A stretch of 64,000 nucleotides of DNA from assembly GCA_001972305.1 (NCBI GenBank), contig BDDD01000115.1:62001-126000 (forward strand), in the 5' to 3' direction. The position numbers and the translations under genes are program-made. Below the pieces are notes generated by a model. That model did not search any database and was not told the DNA's origin. It worked only from the letters and a program-made list of their open reading frames with translations. Of this stretch, positions 48,260 to 58,391 are shown one piece after another. Each line of letters opens with the position of its first letter. Within the stretch, counting starts at the first letter, position 1. This stretch comes from Cephalotus follicularis (taxonomy: Eukaryota; Streptophyta; Magnoliopsida; Oxalidales; Cephalotaceae).

Positions 48260-48889
48260 TCAGGAACCAGCATTAGGCAAAGCTGCCATAAATGAGTTGT
48301 ATGCAGACTCAAGATCAAAGTGCAGCTGCCGAGCCTGCTGATCTGTCAACTCATCCGCTGCCCCCATCTTTGACAATCTTGAAATCCACTCCTTCATCTT
48401 TATCTTCCCCTCAAAGTCTGGTGGCAAAATGCTCAACTTATTAAGCGAAGCCGATAGGTCCGACAGCAGTGGGTACACCTGATCAACAGCTACCATATTC
48501 AATTTCAACGAATCCATTGCAGTTATAAAATTCTGCACACACTCGGCCACAATAGCAGCAGAGGTAGTAGACGAGGAGGCTGAAGCAGCCCTGTGCTCAA
48601 CAGTGGCCGGCACACCCGAGGTAACAAGGCGATTTATAGCTGCTGGGCAGTCCATTTTATACGTGTCCGCAAATCGTTCAATGCTTGGAACCGTGTCTTT
48701 GAGCGACAAAGCTAAGGTTTTGAAATGGGCAATCAGTTTGTGGCATTCAGTTTCATAATCAGTGGAGGAGATAATGTCACGGATATAAGCCTTTTCAAGC
48801 TTCTCCGTAGCCTTTATAATGGCATAAAGCTCTCCGAAATTCTCATACATTTCTCTCTCGCGCTTGTCGTTCCATAGCTTGACCTCCAT
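48260..48889 (-). CDS. VPS28: VPS28, ESCRT-I subunit
   Basis: A complete 209-residue intronless coding region from ATG 48889. VPS28 joins VPS23 and VPS37 in ESCRT-I on endosomes and links to ESCRT-II for sorting ubiquitinated membrane cargo. The N-terminal core (MEVKLWNDKREREMYENFGE, LYAIIKATEKLEKAYIRD, DYETECHKLIAHFKTL, FADTYKMDCPAAINRL) builds the ESCRT-I headpiece. The C-terminal four-helix domain (about 110-209: CVQNFITAMDSLKLNMVAVD, VYPLLSDLSASLNKL, KIKMKEWISRLSKM, LHFDLESAYNSFM) binds partners. Length equals that of plant VPS28 and I see no break. It converges with the syntaxin gene. Confidence 0.96.
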   Translation of the reverse strand: MEVKLWNDKREREMYENFGELYAIIKATEKLEKAYIRDIISSTDYETECHKLIAHFKTLALSLKDTVPSIERFADTYKMDCPAAINRLVTSGVPATVEHRAASASSSTTSAAIVAECVQNFITAMDSLKLNMVAVDQVYPLLSDLSASLNKLSILPPDFEGKIKMKEWISRLSKMGAADELTDQQARQLHFDLESAYNSFMAALPNAGS

Positions 48890-49790
48890 TGGGTTTATGT
48901 CTATATGTCTATAATAATGTATATAGTGGTTCAGGTTATATAATAGTTGGGTTTTATCGAGTTTGTGGAGGATTGGAGAAGAGAACGGGACACGCGCAGA
49001 GAACTAACCTTCTTCACTGAATAACAATCAAATTCAAAAATAGAAAAAGATATAAATATATTAGAAACCCATTACCACAATCCCCAAACTTTAACACGGT
49101 AACATATTATTGTAATGACAGATACTATAGAAAGAAAACTTTGATCACTAATCACGCAAAAGAGTTTATAAAAAAAAGAAAATACAATAACCCCAAATCA
49201 TAGCAAGAGTGACAGTTAGTATTTACAGAGAATATACTCAATAATCACACAAAAAATAAAAATTTAAGAGTTTTATTATTCAAAAAGAAAAACCCACAAA
49301 TCTGATTAGCAAAGAAAAGAACAAATTAATGGCTATGCTACTACATATTTAAAATCCACCCACAAAAGAGACCCAGCTCTTAAATTCTTCATTATTGTAG
49401 ATTAAAGATTAAATAATCATCGACAATCAGCAAGACTACAACTTAAACATGCATAAGTCAATAGGTATAAATTTAAAACAAAACATACCACACCAAAAAC
49501 AGAAATCGTGACAAATTTAACAAACTTCCGTTTCTTAAGCAGCAAAAAAAAAAAATCGATAATCTATAAGCAACTTCAAAACCACAGATTGCAAACCAAA
49601 AAAAAAATACCTTAGATCACCTCCACATCGATGTTAAAAAAAGGATATAAAAAACAATAATACTAAAACAGATAGTGACAGAGATCGAGAGAGAGAGACT
49701 TACAAAGAAGTGAAACGCGGCTTTGAATGTCGTGAAGGAGGAGAGAGAGAGAGAGAGAGAAGAAGTTGCGTTGCGTGTGGGCTCACACAC
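48890..49790 (-). promoter_or_regulatory. VPS28 5'UTR with a probable leader intron
   Basis: On the minus strand a C/T-rich leader exon (about 49790-49706, with CTCTCT repeats) ends at a GTAAGT donor near 49704. AT-rich intron-like sequence follows to an acceptor such as TTATAG or ATATAG near 48905-48913, just before the ATG at 48889. An intron of about 800 bases in the leader is common in plant housekeeping genes. The acceptor choice is uncertain. Confidence 0.55.
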
Positions 49791-51179
49791 ATATGATAAT
49801 AATATTACTGCTTACGCCATCTACGTGTAGCAGTTGGTATTGTTTTGTACAGTGTCTAATAATATGTATCTATCAATCTCTCTATGTATGTATGTATATA
49901 TTACTTGTAAGCTTGCTGTAAGTAATTATCTCTGTGAAATCCTCTCCAAATCTTAACTAGCACAATGTAGAGAGAGATTTGTGAATAGTCACCTTTTATA
50001 TCCTAGCCATGTCGGGCTTTACAAAATTATCTTGAATCCAAAGTTTCGGTGTTTGATTTGGGTATATTCGGGTACCAAAACTTGGATTTCTAAGTTTTTG
50101 TCTCAAAATTTGATGATTTATTAATGAATTTTGTCCTTAATAGAGTAATATCCCAATTTCAAACTCGACTTACCCCAAATTATTTAAGTTGGGGTGTTTA
50201 ATACCTAAATTAAATACGGTTTTGTTTTAAGTTTATGTATTGGATTTTAGAAGTCCGAACATTAATTCGGATCTGGAAAAAAAAATACTCAAATATACAA
50301 GAATAATAAATTAAATTTGTTTACATTGTTTAGGATCTATTAAAGAAGGCAACGTAAATCTGTAATGTTCCCGTTTTAGCCAAGATACAACTCTCATAAT
50401 TCTGGCATCCTCTTTAAACGTATGTTGTGATAAGTTATTATTAGGGTAGGAAACCTAGCTATATAACCTCATTAGTAATCATAATGGACTCTTTCATCAA
50501 AAGCTCAATAGTTTACTAGAGCCCACACTGCCTAGTCCATATTATACTTAGTTAGGCCACTGATATTACACTTTATTAGACCAACAATTAGCCCAATTTT
50601 AATAAAACAAAATAGACTAATTAATATAAACCCACATAAGATAAAGGGGTTAATGGATGTGAGAGCAATATGCATAAAATCATTGTACTAAAAAGACAAA
50701 AAGGTAATAACAATAGATAAAAATTATATATGTACAATGATTTTATGCTTGTTGCTCATATAAGGGGTGCGAGCAGTTGCTCACATATATTAACTCGTAA
50801 GATAAATATAATTATTCTTACATTCTATCACTTAGACTATATTAATTGTTAAATAGTTTTAAAAATACAAATTTGTTTTTATCAAAACGGTAACACGGGC
50901 TAACAAGATTTTAAGGTATAACTCTCATAATTTTCTAGAACACTGGCTCGATGAGACACCGCAATACACAAGGAGATCAAGTCTCCTCTCTAAACAGAAC
51001 TCACAAGGAAAATCTCAATGCCTGCTATCATTTCATTAGGGTAAATTATAAGACTAGTTGGGCCATCCTCAATATAGCTTTCTTTGTAAATCTTAAAACA
51101 AAATTTTGACGATTACATATGTAAGCAAGCGCATATTCACTTATTTATCTTATTTTTTAATTTTTTTTAATTTGATAAC
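49791..51179. other. VPS28 upstream and intergenic sequence
   Basis: AT-rich, no gene recognised. Short direct repeats (GTGAGAGCAATATGCATAAAATCATTGTAC and a related inverted copy near 50660-50760) may be a small foldback. A TATA motif for VPS28 was not assigned. Confidence 0.5.
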
Positions 51180-51678
51180 TGATATGGAAAAATTCTACCC
51201 AAAAGATACCGTCACGTGTCCTTGGGAGAGTAATACAAATGTCCTCTAGATCTACAGACAAGTGATCGAGCGTTTACAATATGAAGAGATAACGCACAAT
51301 AACGCTCTAGCGTCAAATCAGGGAAATGGCGATATACTCGGCATTTCCTTAGGAGTACAATAATCATCTCCGCAAGTCAAGCAAGGAAGTTACATTCAAG
51401 CACTACTATAAATACCACAAAGCAACATTTTACACAGGTCCGTCATTTTCATACTCAAAAGAACCTTATTGTTGTTTTCTCGACCATTACTGACTTAAGC
51501 ATCAGAGAGTTCCCGGGAGTGAAACCTTATGGACCTTTATATAGTTTGCTTTCTTTGTGCAGGGAGGACAATCAAATACCTACCAAAACCTTATTTCTCG
51601 GAGCATTAACATCGTTTCCTCTACAAATCAAACCCTTCTACGTAAATGACTGTTGAGGAGTTGGTTCTTGCATCAACA
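51180..51678 (+). repeat. Tat-type solo LTR, plus orientation
   Basis: Begins TGATATGG and ends TTCTTGCATCAACA. A TATAAATA box lies at 51407-51414. The phrase GACTTAAGCATCAGAG.GTTCCCGGGAG is shared with the Tat LTR at 25389-29930. No primer site follows, so it is a solo LTR or remnant. Confidence 0.7.
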
Positions 51679-51813
51679 ATAACTTCCATTCATTGTTGTC
51701 TCGTACATATATCGAGTCTTTACTATGTTCATCCAAGATTTTTTTTTTTAATAAATCTGATGAGATAAAGTGAATGGGATTACATATTTTTTTAAGGTTT
51801 TAATATTCACTAT

Positions 51814-52202
51814 TATTGATGCAAGAAATCGAATGCTTGATCAACACAAAATCTTAGCTAACAAAATTTTCTCCTCCTCAACCTGCAAGACACGTGAAAA
51901 CTAGAAAAGTGACCAGAGGAGGACTCCGGGAATACCTTCCGATGCTTAAGTCAATACATGGATGCTTAAATTTGGTTGACTTTGAGTTGTGCATTGATTG
52001 GGATATTTTCCCATTCTGGAGTCTTGATAGAGATCTCATTCTTAGATTTTTGGGATTGACATTAAGTATGGTTTTAGAATGAATCTTTTTGAGATTCTCT
52101 GCTATAATTAATGAGATCCAGTTTAATTTGGATTCTCCACCATTAATACATTGCCCGTCCATGTGGCATGCCCTGATAGGCTAGCGATTTTTATCCGTAT
52201 CA
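51814..52202 (-). repeat. Tat-type LTR remnant, minus orientation
   Basis: On the minus strand it begins TGATACGG and ends TTCTTGCATCAATA, with TTGACTTAAGCATCGGAAGG.ATTCCCGGAG in the middle. It is a shorter relative of the neighbouring LTR but in the opposite direction. Confidence 0.65.
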
Positions 52203-53000
52203 TAAGCCCCCTACTTTCCAGTCTCTTGATCTTCTTGATCAAAGATGGAAAGTATGAGATAGGTTAGAAAGGGTTGCACTGATCCTCATATCTTGTAGGA
52301 ACACGTTAGGCACACTAGCCGAGTCCTGCTTTGACAGAGCCCTTAGTTTCCTGTTGACAGAATGTAGGTGGGTTGAATTAAACACGCTTTATTTAGTAGA
52401 GCAGACATGTGTTCACCAAAGTAACTTCACTTGGCAAAGCAGACCTGTGCTTGCCAGTATAGTTTAGGCTTGTATCAGAGTAGAAGAGGTTGGAACATTG
52501 AAAATTGTGGAATCCTTGGCTTGACTTTTCATCTGTTCTAAATAAGAGCAATGTAGAAGTGATAAAACTCTCACGTTATTTGTAATTCTATGTGACATCA
52601 AAAACGTGCTGAAAAGATGACAGATGGCATTTTTGTGGACAATTATCTTCTTTGAGTTACTGCCAATGAATTTGAAAGGGCCGATGTTTTAATCGTTGAT
52701 TGAGCGAATTACCATCATTGGATCTGGGCGGTTGCCTTAAATCCTTAATTTGAATCATTATTTTTTAATTTTGCCATATTCCCTCTTTAAAGTTCCCAGT
52801 ACTTTTGCCTTTCCTCTTATCTCAATCCTCATCTGTGTTGGTTTTCATTTGCTTTAAAGAATATTGAAAGCCTTCATTCAAGCGTCAAGTGTTCTGGTGA
52901 GGCTATATTCCTCTTTCTCTTTACTTTTACACTTTTACTTTTAACTTTATGAGTTCTGAGTTAAAACATATCGTTACCTAGCGAGCTTGGTCCCTTATTC
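52203..53000. other. Retrotransposon debris
   Basis: Contains words such as TAGTAGAGCAGACATG that recur in the gypsy LTR at 54.06 kb. No coding domains and no borders were seen. Confidence 0.4.
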
Positions 53001-54383
53001 AATAGTCTTAATACCATTTGGGAAGAACCCGATTTTCCTCCTTTTTCTGACATGAGTCCTATAAGCCCAAAAAAATATATGTAAATGATTGTAATAAATA
53101 ATATTATGAAATGGTGATTTGGGCTTGGTGTTATCTCTTTTCCTTATTGGGCCAGACTTGGACCATGGGAAAAGGAATATTGGGCCGGCCATTGTGAGTA
53201 AGGTGGCATGAGGTATGTTTCTAGAGTCTTCTGCCAATAAAAGAGATATTTATGGTAAAGTGGGACCTCATGTGGCAAAATTCCGGAAGAGACAAAGGAA
53301 ACGCCTTTGGCTAGAGAGTTCGATGCTCTCTCTGCTCTCATTTTATCTTCTTATCTCCGAATTTAGAGGGAGACAGTGAGAGAGAGAATTTGAGAGAGAA
53401 AGCTTGGTTTGGCGCAAAGAAGGAAGTGTTGGACTCATAGAGTGAGTAGAGCCTAAAGGAAGCAGCAAATTGACGATTTTACAACAGTTCTCCTAGATCT
53501 GAAAACTCATTTGTTATCAAGTAGGTTCTACTTGTATGCCTTGAGCTTATATATATATATATAACTGATGTGAATGATATATGCAATGGTGAATTGATAG
53601 ATGGTATTGTTATGAATTGATGTATTGTGCTGCTATGAATTGCTAGATCAGGACTAGATAAATGGATTAAGGATAATTGTTAATTGTTCTGAATTAGAAC
53701 CGACCATTGGAGCTTATGACTCCATTGGATCGAGTGATAGACTGCCTGAGATGGGACTTAAATTGTAGATGAGTTGTTTAACAACCATGGATTATCGTCC
53801 TGCTAGTCCTTAGATCGTTGACGCCCCAATTAGAGTGTTGGTGCTTTACTAGAGGCGTACCTCAGTACTAGAAGGCGGACCTCGTACATGAGGGTGTATT
53901 TTTATTCTTACACTAGGGACCAGACCTCGGAGGAAGAGGTCAGAGCTCCCAAAGCTCTAAGTTAGACCTGCGCCACAAGACTGCAGAGTAAACTTGTCCA
54001 TGAGGCTGTAGAGCATGATCTGCACCTAGATGGCAGAGAAGAGCAAATCTATGCTAATAACGTTAAATGACATAGTAGAGCAGACATGCGCCAATAGTGC
54101 TTTGAATGGCAGAGTCGGTGTTTAGCACTTTGTTCCATGCCAAACATGTTGGTTCCAATCCTGTATTCCTTTTATCTATAAAAAGGGGCTTCAATACTAA
54201 TCCTTTAAGGGAATTATGTAATTAGGAACCCTATGGGTCATCACAACTGAGATGACCGTACAGGTCACCGATTGAGATGACTGAAAAGGTCACCACCAAT
54301 TGAGATGACCGCGAAGGTCACCACTGACTGAGATGACCGTAAAGGTCACCGACTGAGATGACTGTGAGGGGTATTGATTGGGA

Positions 54384-54433
<50 letters not shown>

Positions 54434-55145
54434 TCACCTTCTCTGCTCTACTTGTAAATGTCACCCTAGTATGCCAGCAGGGTATTGATCTCTGCCTAGG
54501 ACAGTAAGAGTGCCTAGTCTGCTCTACCTCAGCAGAGGAGACCAAGGAGAGTTTATATTATTCTAGAAGGATATTGATTGTTATGGTGTGCTACCTCGGC
54601 AGAGGAGGCCGAGAAGAACTTATATGTGCCCTGAGATGAGGATTGTTATGGATGGTGAATGATGATGGAATCGTATTGCTATGGTTGTGAAATGACGTGA
54701 ATGATTGTATGATCTATTGCATTGTGCATCTCGTGTGTCATTCATCCTCACGCTCTACATATAGTAGTACCTACACAACAAGGGTTGCTGACCCATTCTC
54801 TGAAATGGGTCAGGTATAGGTGATGCAGCGCAATGACCAGATGGGCAAAATTACAGAGTAGAGCTTTGTTAGTAGAGCAGTTTGTACGGCCTCCCTTGTA
54901 TACTGAAAAGGGATGTTGTAATTAATTATATTTTTGACATACCGGCTTGTGGCAGAGCGTGATTTATAAGACATTGATGTATACATTTGGGTTTATCCAT
55001 GCAAGATATATATTGGTTAATTCCGCATACATAATTATGATTAAGTTTTAAATTTATTGCATATTTTGGATGATGGAAATGGATTGTATGGACGATGTGC
55101 CACATGTCAGACCGTGGGGTCCTCCTTATGGTTCGAGGCATGACA
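53001..55145 (+). repeat. 5' LTR of the gag-only gypsy element
   Basis: The end GGTTCGAGGCATGACA is followed seven bases later by the primer site. The last ~1050 bases (from about 54095) match the 3' LTR closely. The beginning was not located because the 3' copy is truncated; 53001 is a lower-confidence limit. It contains CTATAAAAAGG as a TATA box near 54176. Confidence 0.6.
54244..54370 (+). repeat. Tandem TGACC-N5-GGTCA dyads in the LTR
   Basis: Five units of 25-28 bases (GAGATGACCGTACAGGTCACC and variants), each containing the dyad TGACCN5GGTCA; the last is degenerate. A (TG)n(TA)n microsatellite follows at 54387-54433. The counterpart at 56265-56365 in the 3' LTR has four units. Confidence 0.88.
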
Positions 55146-55152
55146 GTTTAGA

Positions 55153-55165
55153 TGGTATCAGAGCC
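55153..55165 (+). other. Primer binding site of the gag-only element
   Basis: TGGTATCAGAGCC, complementary to initiator Met-tRNA, lies seven bases after the LTR end. Confidence 0.92.
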
Positions 55166-55308
55166 ACACTACGTTGGCTATGCCAGGATAGGGTCCTTGG
55201 CTTTGGAATTGATTGATGTGAATGAAATTATTGATTGATTCAGTTATTTTGGAGTTACGGATATGATAAGTGGATATTAACCCTTCTTTTCTTATTCAAG
55301 GTTAATAT

Positions 55309-56107
55309 GGATGGTCGTCAAAGAGGAACTGCATATGAGATAAGGCAAGGCCGTCGACTAGACATACCCGAGCCAGTAGAGATGTTGAAGAACAAGAGGA
55401 ACAAAATGTGGGTCAAGAAACATAATTTGTCGCTCTTGACCAAGAGGAACCCAGAGTTTTTCTTAGAAAGATGTATGACATGATGAACCGAATGAATGAA
55501 TTTATGCAGCGACAAGCGGCTGCAGTTGAACAAACCCCAGCCACAAGATCGGTTAGGCGTGCAGCAGAGGCACCAGATCAAACCCCAGTTGTAAGACCAG
55601 CTAGGCATGCAGAAGCAGCAAGGAGGTCAGTTGATCTGCCTACACTCAAGGAGGATCCATTAATCAGGTTTTTAAAGTTCCCTCCATCTTTTATGGGAGA
55701 CCCTGATGCTGTTACTGCTGAGAGATGGTTGATGCAGATTGAGAAAATCTTCAGAGTCTTAGAATGTTCAAATTCCGAGAAGGTGATCTTCTCCACTTAT
55801 ATGCTACAGGGCGAGGCAGAACATTGGTGGAGAATGGTTGCTGCCTCCTGGGAAGAATAGGGGATACCAAATTTATGGAACATGTTTAGAATAGAGTTCA
55901 ATGAGCAGTTCTATCCCGAGGCCGAAGTTGATAAGAGGGAGGATAAATTTCTTGGCTTAACTCAAGGCAACATGACAATAGCCCAATACTAGGCCAAGTT
56001 TATTGAATTGTCAAGGATATCTCCTCATATGGTTGGCACTGAAGCAAGGAAGGCTAAGAGGTTTCTTGGTGGGTTCAGACCCGATATCAAACAGAAGCTA
56101 GTGTCTC
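55309..56107 (+). pseudogene. Gypsy gag, truncated
   Basis: The ATG at 55309 (MDGRQRGTAYEIRQGR...) is followed by a frame change near 55470-55485 and then MYDMMNRMNEFMQRQ. The retrotransposon gag core comes next (FLKFPPSFMGDPDAVTAERW, MQIEKIFRVLECS, LQGEAEHWW, FNEQFYPEAEVDKREDKF, FIELSRISPHMV, RFLGGFRPDIKQKL). Stops occur at 55858, 55990 and 56113. No zinc knuckle or protease follows because the deletion begins here. Confidence 0.82.
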
Positions 56108-57240
56108 TCCAATAGTGCTTTTAATGTCAAAGTCGGCGTTTAGCACCTTGTTCCCTGCCAATCATGTTGGTTCCAATCCTGTATTCTTTTTATCTATAAA
56201 AAGGGGCTTCAATACTAATCCTTTAAGGGAATTATGTAATTAGGAACCCTATGAGTCACCACAACTAAGATGACCGTACAGGTCACCACCGATTGAGATG
56301 ACCGAAAAGGTCACCACCGATTGAGATGACCGCAAAGGTCACCAACTGAGATGACCGTGAGGGCTATTGATTGGGAATGTATATATAAATATGGCTATTG
56401 ATTTTATATATATATATATATATAAATGGTTATGGATATATATGGTTATTGATTGTAATTGTAACCACAAGATCACTGCCCTATAGAGACTAGCGCTAAG
56501 GGAGGTCTGAGCAGGTTAATAATCATCTTCTCTGCTCTACTCGTAAATGTCACCATAGTCTGCCAGTATGGTATTGATCTCTGCCTAGGACACTAAGAGT
56601 GCCTAGTCTGCTCTACCTCAGCAGAGGAGACCGAGGAGAGTTTATATTATCCTAGAAGGATATTGATTATTTTGGTGTGTTACCTCGATAGAGGAGGCCA
56701 AGGAGAACTTATATGTGCCCCGAGATGATTTAGGATCGTTATGGATGGTGAATGATGATGGAATCGTATTGCTATGGTTGTGAAATGACGTGAATGATTG
56801 TATGATCTATTGCATTGTGCATCTCGTGTGTCATGCATCCTCATGCTCTACATATAGGAATACCTACACAGTAAATAGTTTCTGACCTATTCTCTGAAAT
56901 CGGTCAAGTACAGGTGATACAGTGCAATGACCAGATGGGCGAAATTGCAGAGTAGAGCTTCGTCAGCAGAGCAGTTCCGTACGGCCTGCCTTGTATAATG
57001 AAAAGGGATGTTGTAATTAATTATATTTTTTAACTTGTCGGCTTGTGGCAGAGCGTGATTTATAAGACATTGATGTATACATTTGGGTTTATCCATCCAA
57101 GATATATATTGGTTAATTCTGCATGCATAATTCTAATTAAGTTTTAAATTTATTACATATTTTGGATGATGGAAATGGATTGTATGGAAGATGTGCCATG
57201 TGTCAGATCATAGGGTCCTCCTCATGGTTTGGGGCGTGAC
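56108..57240 (+). repeat. 3' LTR (5'-truncated) of the gag-only element
   Basis: It repeats 54095-55145 with small differences (extra AT microsatellite near 56405, fewer dyad units) and ends GGGGCGTGACA. The TATA-like TCTATAAAAAGG near 56188 is conserved in both. Confidence 0.85.
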
Positions 57241-57345
57241 AAGTCCTCCCTATATGTCATCTGAATTTTGGATTTCCCTATCTCTTAATTTAGGATTTCC
57301 CCCATCAGAGAGATTCCTGATTTGTCGATTAGAGTTTTAGACAAC

Positions 57346-58176
57346 ATGTCTCCTTGTTCTCACTTTAGACGTAATCCTTTTGTTGTTTATTCTTCAGATA
57401 GTGAGGGTGATGGTGATAGATTACCACTATCAGCTATAACGGCAAGGTTGATACAAACTTCTGAGCATGTTGGAGAGCGTATCAATATGGGTAACGAAAC
57501 GGCTCAAAACTCGGTCCCCATTAGAGTGGTTCCCCTAACTTCTGTAGATCATCCCAATAGCAATATGACCCATAAGAATATGGTTGATTTGGTTGAGGAG
57601 TTTAATATCCATGGTGGTCGAGAGGTATGGATACCTCCTAATGGGAGGGAGGCCACTGTGAATGTCCCTAGAAGGTTTATGGTATTCAAGGATGCATTGA
57701 GACTTGGTTTGCGTCTCCCCCTTCTAGAGTTTGCTTCTAGGGTGTTGGACTACTATGGTCTGCACCCTGGTCAAGTGCACCCCCAATCATGGGTTTTTCT
57801 CATGGGTTTTATCGTTCTCTACTCCCGAAAAGAAATTGTTCCTAGTGTCGCTTTGTTCAAGGAGTTCTTCCAAATCTGTAGTGATCAAGAGGGGAGTTTC
57901 CACTTTAGGTCTTGGACAAAATCGAAGCTGATGGAAGATCAAACCAAATCCACCAAGCATTGGAGGTTTAGATACTTATTGGTGGATGGTTTCGATGGTT
58001 TTGTTCTCGCGGTTTGGAATGAAAATTCCATGTCTGAGTTGAAGAAAATAAGTTACTTGACCTTCGAAAAAAGGTTGTTTGAGGGTACTAGCTTCATTGG
58101 GGCCTACTTCTGTCCAGACCCTCATTGCAGAACAACAATTAAGAAATTATGGTCTGAGCATCCTTCAAGCGCTTGA
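57346..58176 (+). pseudogene. Gypsy-associated plant transposon-domain ORF
   Basis: The first ATG is 57346, though the frame is open slightly further upstream. The protein of about 276 residues has an acidic N-terminal part and then VPRRFMVFKDALRLGLRLPL, FASRVLDYYGLHPGQVHPQS and WVFLMGFIVLYSRKE. It continues VALFKEFFQICSDQEGSFHF, HWRFRYLLVDG and TFEKRLFEG. This layout (GLRLPL.....L..Y.L.P.Q..P...) is that of the putative gypsy-type transposon domain found beside plant Tat-like elements and in domesticated copies. No function is known. It is intact over its length but has no other element parts adjoining, and a gypsy LTR start lies 216 bases downstream. Confidence 0.6.
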
Positions 58177-58391
58177 GGAGGGGACTGACGAAGAGGACAA
58201 AGTTGAGGGAGGTGTGTCTGACCCTGTTAACTCGGGTAGTGATAAGATGCTTCTTGTAATCTGTGTTTTGAACTTCAAGTTTGTGTTTTTTTTGGCTATC
58301 TGAGAGATTTTATCGTTGTTTTGCAGAAATGTCTGGAGGCGCACTTTCTAGGTTCAAGGAAGCCTACATATCCTAGATTACGAGCAGCTCT

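Larger units (their letters stand above)
53001..57240 (+). mobile_element. Gag-only gypsy element, an internal deletion derivative
   Basis: 5' LTR (start uncertain, end 55145), primer site, gag, and a 3' LTR portion (56108-57240) that repeats 54095-55145. Everything between gag and the middle of the 3' LTR is missing, including all of pol. At the junction the gag side and the LTR side share CAATAGTGCTTT, so the deletion used a short homology. The element cannot move alone. Lineage cannot be set without RT. Confidence 0.8.

Noticed and set aside
53144-53341. Minus-strand open frame of 65 codons
   Set aside because: Lies in LTR sequence, no family resemblance and no splice context.
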